The translations under genes were made by a program, and so were the position numbers. Under the pieces are notes generated by a model, which made no database searches, had not been told where the DNA came from, and saw only the letters and a program-made list of their open reading frames with translations. Of a DNA stretch of 64,000 nt, positions 57,337-64,000 are shown one piece after another; within the stretch, counting starts at the first letter, position 1, and each line of letters opens with the position of its first letter. This DNA is from Ceratopteris richardii (Eukaryota; Streptophyta; Polypodiopsida; Polypodiales; Pteridaceae), in NCBI GenBank assembly GCA_020310875.1, contig CM035423.1, positions 113,985,917 through 114,049,916 of the forward strand, read 5' to 3'.

Positions 57337-58188
57337 GTCTTTTTCTTCTAGGGTTTGTTGGTTGTGCTTGTGTCTTCTTGTATTAGTGCTCTTGAAGTTG
57401 ATCTTTGTGCATCCATATTTGTTTGAGTCTCTTGCATGTCGGTTGTCGAGTTCCTTTTGACCTTGGGCATATGGATAAATCTCCAGTTTTCTCTCTAGAA
57501 TGAATGACCTCACTAGAACTCTCAATGATAATTTCTGGAGAAGAAGGATTTGGTTGATCACATGTGGTGGAGCAAGAATCTTGTTGGACACACACGATGG
57601 CTTGAAGTATGAAATCTTGAGATATGGAGTTTGGTTGGGATTCTAACTCATGTGTACATTGATTTGGTACATTAGGGTCTTTCATGTCCATTGTCTTTAG
57701 TGATTTTTCATCTAGGAGACTAAAGACTTCCCTATGTCCTACCTTGGCAGATATGTATCCTTGGGCTAGATGTATTGTGACCTCAAACTCATATATCCAA
57801 TCTTGTGCTAGGAACAGCTCTTCTAGAATATCATAGTCTTTACACACCAAGATTCTTTGTTGCATGGTGTTGTTTCCTAAGTGTAATGATATGGTTACTT
57901 CTCCTAGGCATTCAATTGAGATTGCCCTCAAGCCCTATCATGTAGGCTTTAGTTGGAGTGAGTGAAATCTTTAATTTTTTAATTAAAGAAGCATATGTGC
58001 TACTCAGAGGTGCTCTTGTATCAATTAAAGAGTCAATCAAATGATATTCTTCCTCTCCAATCCCTAGGTTTAGATAAGGTTCTTTTGGTATGTTTCCCAG
58101 GGTTTTGATTTTGGTGGTGTGATAATTTTCTGTGGGAATGGGTTCTTCGCCTCATATGTATCTTTCATGACATTGTATGATCCATTCC
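57337..58188 (-). pseudogene. B' post-integrase ORF with second retropepsin-like domain
   Basis: On the minus strand SLIDTRAPLSSTYASLIKKL (near 58045) gives a DT(R/G)A active-site loop with Arg for Gly. Then come IECLGEVTISLHLGNNTM and EELFLAQDWIYEFEVTIHLA, the hallmark second half of a retropepsin (compare ILGxDWL). A Ser/Asn/Gln-rich tail (57700-57450) follows, and the frame then continues at 40741 after element B is removed. In the chimeric A3-B' locus this protease is far from any gag. Confidence 0.78.
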
Positions 58189-59872
58189 TTACATTTTCTT
58201 ATTCTCTTTGAGGCTTTCGGTCTTGCTTCTTATCTTATTATCTCTTCTTATTTTTTTCTTGTTCTGCATGCGTGAAAGTCTAGTCAACATTTGTTCCATT
58301 AAGGGTTCCATATATTTTTTCACTCTATAGGCACTTATATAGTTTGGAAGTATATCTCCATCTAGAGTAGCTGAATGTATGGCTTCATGAGAGGAAATTA
58401 TATTTATGATTAAGGGACCATATCCTCTTTGTTGTAGTTTTTCTTTCATGTTGCTTCAAAGCGTAGACTAATACAAGATCTCCCACTCTAAGACCTTTAT
58501 CTTGCTTGGACAACTCATTTCTTGTCCAATTCTTATTTCTCGGCTTCTCAAAGAGTAGGAATCAAGAAATCAAATGGTAAAATTGTGTTTTGATCATAAA
58601 ATAGATTAAAGGGCATCATTCATATAGTTGTCTTATAAGAAACTCAAAATGCCCAAATTGCATGATGCAATTGTTTATCCCTGTCAGATCTCCCATTGTT
58701 GATTATCTTGGTAAGAACCTTGCATAACACTTTATTTGAACTCTCAGCTGGTCCATTAGATTGGGGGTGATAGGATACTGACTTTTTATGAATCACTAGA
58801 AATTAATTCATGAGTGATGCAATGACTTCGTTAATGAAGTCCGTACCTCTATCATTTACGATCTCTATAGGTGGTCCAAATCTAGAGAAGGTGTTTTCAA
58901 ATAGGAACTTTGCAATGGTTTGGGCATCATTCTTTCTAGTGGCTTTAGCTTCTCCCCACTTAGTTAAGTAGTTTGTGGCTATCATGATGTACTCTGAATG
59001 AGATCCTCTTGTTGGGGGATTAATGTCCAACGAAGTCTATATCCCATTTAGAGAAAGCTCTTGCACTAACTATTGGTCTCAAAGGCATGTCATCTCATTG
59101 TATTGGGTACTTGGTTTGTTGGCATATTTCACAACTTCATACATAAGTTTCGACATCATATGTAGTGTTGACCACCATAAGCCTATAAAGAGAATCATTT
59201 TAGCAGTCTTGTCGACTAAAAAATATCCTCGAGCTGCTCTAGCATGGGCCATTTCTAATATGGGCAAGTATTCTCCTTTGTACACACATAATCATAGTTG
59301 ATTGTCTTTTTCTCATTTGAATAGTTGTTTACTCATGATTACGTAGTCTCTACTTTGTTCTTCTAGGGGTCTTTTTCTTGCTAGAATCACTCCTTCTAGA
59401 TAAGCTTGTGATTTCAAAAAATCACTAGTGGTTTACTTCACTCTGGTGCTATAGTCGAATAACATAAGCATACATGTTCCTTGGGTGTAGATTCTTGACA
59501 TAGGTGACAACTTGCTACATATTCATGTACATCTTTCTACATGTTTTACACTCCTTTTCTTCTTAATTGTTGCGTGGTTCCACTAACTCCTTTATGTATT
59601 CTCCATTTGTTATCGTGGGCTTGTTTGATCATACCACTTATCTCCTCATCCTTGATACATATTAGAAGTGTTTCATTATAATATTTGAAGTACAGACTGT
59701 CTGCCACAATGTGGAGGTTTCTTGTTTTCCAAAGCTCCTCGCCTCCAATCGAATCGATCTTATGATTTGGTCCATGCCTAAGAATAGGTATCAATTTCTT
59801 AGACCACTTTGGACATACTTCTAGGTTGAAGAAATAAGTGTTGGGTAGTTCATCTACTACTCCACTTGGTGG
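58189..59872 (-). pseudogene. Integrase of B'
   Basis: In minus order it has a spacer and zinc-domain remnants (59800-59080: IKQAHDNKWRIHKG, HARAARGYFLVDKTAK). The catalytic core (59030-58803) reads HSEYIMIATNYLTKW, with Asn for the first Asp, and IVNDRGTDF, whose Asp is present. Glu-region remnants follow near 58760-58700 (QSNGPAESSNKVLCKVL). The C-terminal block (58449-58189) reads QQRGYGPLIINIISSHEA and matches element B. Multiple stops and frameshifts are present. Confidence 0.88.
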
Positions 59873-60029
59873 TTATCCATGTGTCATTCTTGTTAAATGA
59901 TCAGCCCTTACATGAGTATTTATCTTCTTGTCTACTACCTCAAAATCAAATTGCATTAGCAATAGGAACCATTTGATTAGACTTCCGATATTACAAGGTT
60001 TATTGACCAAGTATAATAAAGCTTGGTGA
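59873..60029 (-). pseudogene. RNase H fragment of B' fused to A3
   Basis: It reads NHQALLYLVNKPCNIGSLIK to HVRADHLTRMTHG, the end of a family B RNase H. It follows the A3 integrase in the same open frame (60733-59873). The RT, protease, gag and 5' LTR of B' are absent. Confidence 0.9.
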
Positions 60030-62760
60030 TTAGAACCATTAATTACTTTGGGAAGGGAAACTCCGGTCAAGGTAGTCAATCGAAAAGTAGCTGGTCCCAC
60101 TTGCTCACTAATTTGGTAAGGACCGAGCCACCGTAATTTAAATTTTCCAGCAGCTCGATTTGCTTTAGCATTGTAGAATAACAGAAGTTGGCCCACCGTA
60201 AACACAGGAGTTTTGAGGAAACGATCATGGGTACGAGCTTGCCGCAACTGAACTTCTTGAAGAACCAGCAAACTTTCCCAACGATGTTCATCCAAGGCTT
60301 TGAGTGCTTCAAACCGAAATGGCAAAGAGTCTTCGGGCAACAATTTCTGAGTGAGGGCCACATGTGGGCTTGTCACTACAATCTCCATCAGCGCGATTGC
60401 TTCCAACCCATAAGCAAGCTTGAAGGGAGTCATTCCGGTTGCCACTTTGTATGTAGTCCGGTATGCCCATAAAACTGCGGGGAGTAACTGGTCCCAACGT
60501 TCTGGAGATTCCACGATCAATTTACGAAGCATAGTCAACAGAGTCTTATTGGTACTTTCAGCCAATCCATTGGCACGGGGATAGTATGGTGAACTGAATT
60601 TATGCAAAATTTGAAAAGTGTGTGTTAGTACTCGCATTAAATTGTTGGCAAAATGTGTTCCTTGATCGGTCATAAGTTCCAGAGGTAATCCATAACGCGG
60701 GAATACGTCCTTCATCAGATATTTTACCACCAAAACAGCTGTGGCAGACCGTAAAGCCTAAGCTTCCGCCCACCTGGTGGAATAATCCATACAAGTCAGT
60801 ATATAGCAATTGTTGCTAAGGGTTGCTGGTGGTGTTATTGGTCCAATAAAATCGAGCCCCCATTTCCGAAAGGGTTCCAGAGGTAAGACAGGTTACAGAG
60901 GAAAGAGGTGCCAATGTAATGGCTGTCCAAACCGTTGACAAGTGTCACACTGCTACACAAACTGAGTCACGTCTTTGTACATGGTATGCCATCAAAGCCC
61001 ACTTTGCAGAATTTTACGGTGAGTAAGATCGGCTACAAAATGTCCACCCGAGGGTATTGAATGAGCCATAGCCATAACCGAGTCTGCTTCATGTGGTGGG
61101 ATACAGCAAAGTAAAACACCAGTATGATCCATGTAGTACAGCTGACCTACAATCAACCGGAATCTGCGACTATAAACTGCAATTTTTCGCCGCAAAGCAG
61201 GGGGAGTATGAGGAGGAAGACATCCATCAGTTAGAAAAGTTAGTAACATATCATAGTAGGTATGTGGCACAAGAGGTTCTGTAGATTCGGCACGAGCTGG
61301 CTCAGTAGCGTAAATTACTGGTGTAGTGTCATCAACCCCCACCGAAGCTTCACCGGAATCCAACCGAGATAGAAAATCTGCCAAGGCATGTGCGGTGCCG
61401 GGTCGATGAATAACTTCATAGTCGAATTCTTGTAATAATAAAACCCATCGAGCCAAGCGACCACCTAAATGTTGCTTCCAGACCAAATACACAAGTGCAG
61501 CATGATCCACATGGAAGGTGAATTTTCGGCCCAACAAATAATGCCAGAATTTCTTCACAGAGTACACCAACCCGAGACATTCTCTTTCGATCACTGAATA
61601 GTTTCTTTCAGCAGAAGCTAATCGGCGACTTGCATAATAGACAGGCTGAAACCACTTGTCAGTTTGCTGCATTAAAACGCTTCCAATGGCTATGTCCGAT
61701 GCATCTACAAAGACATGGAACAGGCGTTCCCAATCAGGGGGTTGCAAAATTGGAGCCTGCGTCAATAATCCCTTTAAACGAGCAAATGCAGTTTGGCATT
61801 CTGGAGTCCAATCATACTGCCGTGGAGTACTAGTCATGAGCCGATTAAGTGGTGTTGCTAAATGAGCTAACCACCGTAAATGTCTGCCATGCCACCGGAT
61901 TTGACCCAAGAAGCGCATAACTTCTTTTGGTGTTGTGGGGACTGGTGCCTGCAACACGGCTGCAACTTTATCCGAATCAACTTGTATTCCTTGTGCAGAG
62001 ATAATATGTCCAAGCAGTTTGCCACAAGAGACCGCAAAAACTGACTTTGTCGGATTCAAGCATAATCGGTATTCGCGACATTTTTCAAAGCAACACCATA
62101 AATGATACAGGTGCGCCGCAATTTTCCCAAATAAGGAAAAGTCATCCAGATATACTTGCATAAAAGTAGCTAGGTAGGGTGAAAAGACTTCTTGCATACA
62201 CCGTTGAAACGTGCTCGGAGCATTCCTTAACCCAAACCACATTACCGTACAAGCATAAACACCCCAATTCATGATGAAAGCTGTTTTCAGGATGTTATGT
62301 TCTACCATTCACACCTGGTTATAACCACTGTAGCCATCCAGAAAGGAGTACATCTCATGCCCGGCCACTCTGTCTAGCATTGTGTCGAGAAAGGGGAGAG
62401 GAAATGGATCAGGTACCGTGGCCGCATTCAGTTTCCGGTAATCCACACAGATACGCAGCTGTTTATTTTTCTTCGGAACAATCACGATCGGAGATATCCA
62501 TTCAGCGTGCTCGATTGGTACAATGAATCCCACCTTCAATAACCGATCGAGTTCTATTTTTACCTGTGCTGCATAATTGGGGTTCATTCGGTAACTGGAT
62601 TGTTTAATTGGCTTCGCCTCTGGTTTGAGCACTACCCGATGTTGATAGATCCGCAGATCAAGACCTTTCATATCGCGATAGTCCCAAGCAAAAACATCGG
62701 AAAACTCACGCAGGAGTCGGATCAAATCTTCTTGAAATGCCTCGGACAATCCTGCCTTAA
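60030..62760 (-). pseudogene. pol: pol of gypsy A3: RT, RNase H, integrase
   Basis: RT starts near LLKVGFIVPIEHAEW (62540), with DYRKLNAATV and YLDD near 62150. A TGA at 62309 breaks it where A1 has AGA. RNase H (VDASDIAIGS to HALADFLSRL) is intact in 62308-60992. Integrase has its zinc region near 61040-60950 with a stop in VTQFV-QCDTCQ. The core shows TCMDYSTRW and TDQGTHF, then ANGLAESTNKTLLTML. The C-terminal domain (VGQLLLFYN, KLRWLGPY) ends at KVINGS, where the B' fragment begins. It is very close to A1. ORF3 and the 3' LTR are missing. Confidence 0.95.
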
Positions 62761-64000
62761 TCTTAATAGGTCACGGGTTAGCCTCATCACCAAATTATAT
62801 GTTACTAACTGATCTTTCGGGACATAAAATTGTCGAGGTTTCACCAGATCGTCAGCTGACTGTAAAAGCTGATGTAGGGTGGCTCCATCCATAGCAACAC
62901 TACCATCTACATCCGCCTCTCCGATCACGGGAACAACCATACATGCTGTCGGACTCCACTTGTCCGCTACTGATTGAAGATCTACAGTACCTAAGGAGAT
63001 CAGATCTTTATTGTTCTTCAGAAATGCCTCTTCCTCATCGTCAGATAAGCCATCCAACATGTGGACCGGCTCCGCTACATATGGTCTGGCATGAAGCTCG
63101 CAGGGTTGGATGGCATCCAATTTAACAACATATTTACGATGATTATCTTTGAAAGTCAATTCCTGTGCTGACCAATCCTGTACAACTTTGGCTTGTTTCA
63201 ACCATGGTCGACCAAAAAGTAGATTGTAGTCGAGGCTGGATTCTAGTAGTTCTAAGACTACAAAAGTCATTTTGAACGTGGTACCCTGCAAAGTAATCGG
63301 AATATTCTGTTCTAGTCCCACCGGATGGACTCAAGGTTGATCTGCCATTCTTACAAAAAATTGGACGGGCTCGATTTGGGTCCACCCCAATTTCTTGCAG
63401 AGACTTGCAGTTGCTATATTCACACCCGAACCGCCATCAATTAGCACTTGAGTAATCTTTTGATTTTTATGCCAGACAGTGATTAATGGGACTGAATGAT
63501 CCACCGTAGAATCAGTTTTCGGTTGTATTGTTACAGTCGCCGGAGTACCAGGAGATCCAGGATTGACCTGTTGTTGAAATTGCTGCCTAACTCTTGGCAC
63601 CAATGCAAGCAATTGTCCCAAAGGGAGTGTTATTGAAGCCTTAAATAGAATCTCCCATACCTGATCTATTTGAATCATACTCCTCATCGCTTCTGATGAT
63701 GATTCTGCTGTTACTGGGTTAGGATTTTGTTCATTCGCTCTCGCCTTTGGCAGGGGAACTTGTGTTACTGGAATTGGATCAGGAAACACAGTTTGCTCTT
63801 TAGCTGCCCATTGGCTAGCTTTGGTATACATTCGCTATTGCTCACAGATACCAGGTTCGAACACCTCAGCTGTTGGTTGCAACTGCTTACCCGATCTTGT
63901 CTGGACCACTACTGCTTGTGATTCCACTGGTGAGATATAGACCATGTTGGTCATCGGGTTTTGATGCTCCTTCTTCCTTTTGTCATATTCTGTTGCATCC
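62722..64000 (-). pseudogene. Gag end and protease of gypsy A3
   Basis: The window end cuts the gag tail (DATEYDKRKKEHQNP near 64000-63955). RSGKQLQPTAEVF shows the Gln codon that is a stop in A1 (2038) and A2. A stop near 63832 replaces Gln. Protease has LIDGGSGVNIATASLC near 63440 and LLFGRPWLKQA near 63215, with a TGA near 63332. The acidic linker (DGLSDDEEEAFLKNNKD) leads to RT after a frameshift near 62755. It serves as the best reference for the ancestral family A frame. Confidence 0.92.

Overview
This window is repetitive nuclear DNA from a land plant, and essentially all of it is LTR retrotransposon. I find no ordinary host gene, rRNA, complete tRNA or CRISPR array. The evidence for a plant is the mix of Ty1/copia elements with TGGTATCAGAGC primer sites, Ty3/gypsy elements of the non-chromovirus Athila/Tat-like type, a chromodomain gypsy, and stop codons that mostly arose as CAG to TAG (decay of a CHG-methylation context). 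The species cannot be fixed; a large-genome plant fits.

Layout. 1-9543: gypsy A1 (+), cut by the window start, with gag, protease, RT-RNase H-integrase, an open 712-codon extra gene (ORF3) and a 3' LTR. 9544-29473: a decayed family B gypsy (B#1) split by copia-1 (11127-27006). Copia-1 is split by a chromodomain gypsy D (12248-about 23205, minus), which is split by copia-2 (14109-20540, minus, perfect TCTAT target duplication). 29474-31893: a second family B relic (B#2). 31999-37909: gypsy A2 (+), complete LTRs but with a large RT-to-ORF3 deletion, inserted in a minus-strand coiled-coil ORF of unknown family (39976-37914 continuing at 31998-31906).

40071-60029 (minus) holds the 3' part of a family B element (B'), split by a second family B element (B, 40747-57336, perfect GTCTT target duplication). 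B carries an extra internal LTR and is itself split by copia-3 (42534-50281), whose 5' LTR contains a solo LTR (43047-44318). At 60029/60030 B' is fused in frame to gypsy A3 (minus), which runs off the window end.

How the parts work. Each autonomous ancestor made Gag (capsid plus zinc knuckles), protease, reverse transcriptase, RNase H and integrase. Nearly every pol is broken here; A1 ORF3 is the one long gene still fully open. Three points stand out. Family A has no polypurine tract before its 3' LTR but has a conserved 25-nt block resembling the 3' end of a tRNA, ending in CCA one base before the LTR. Family A carries a post-integrase ORF3 with a conserved C-terminal block and a possible promoter of its own. 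Family B encodes a second retropepsin-like domain downstream of integrase as well as the usual protease upstream of RT.

Boundaries rest on LTR ends (TG...CA), target duplications and continuity of interrupted reading frames, all read by eye. Family and tRNA comparisons are from memory, not from searches.
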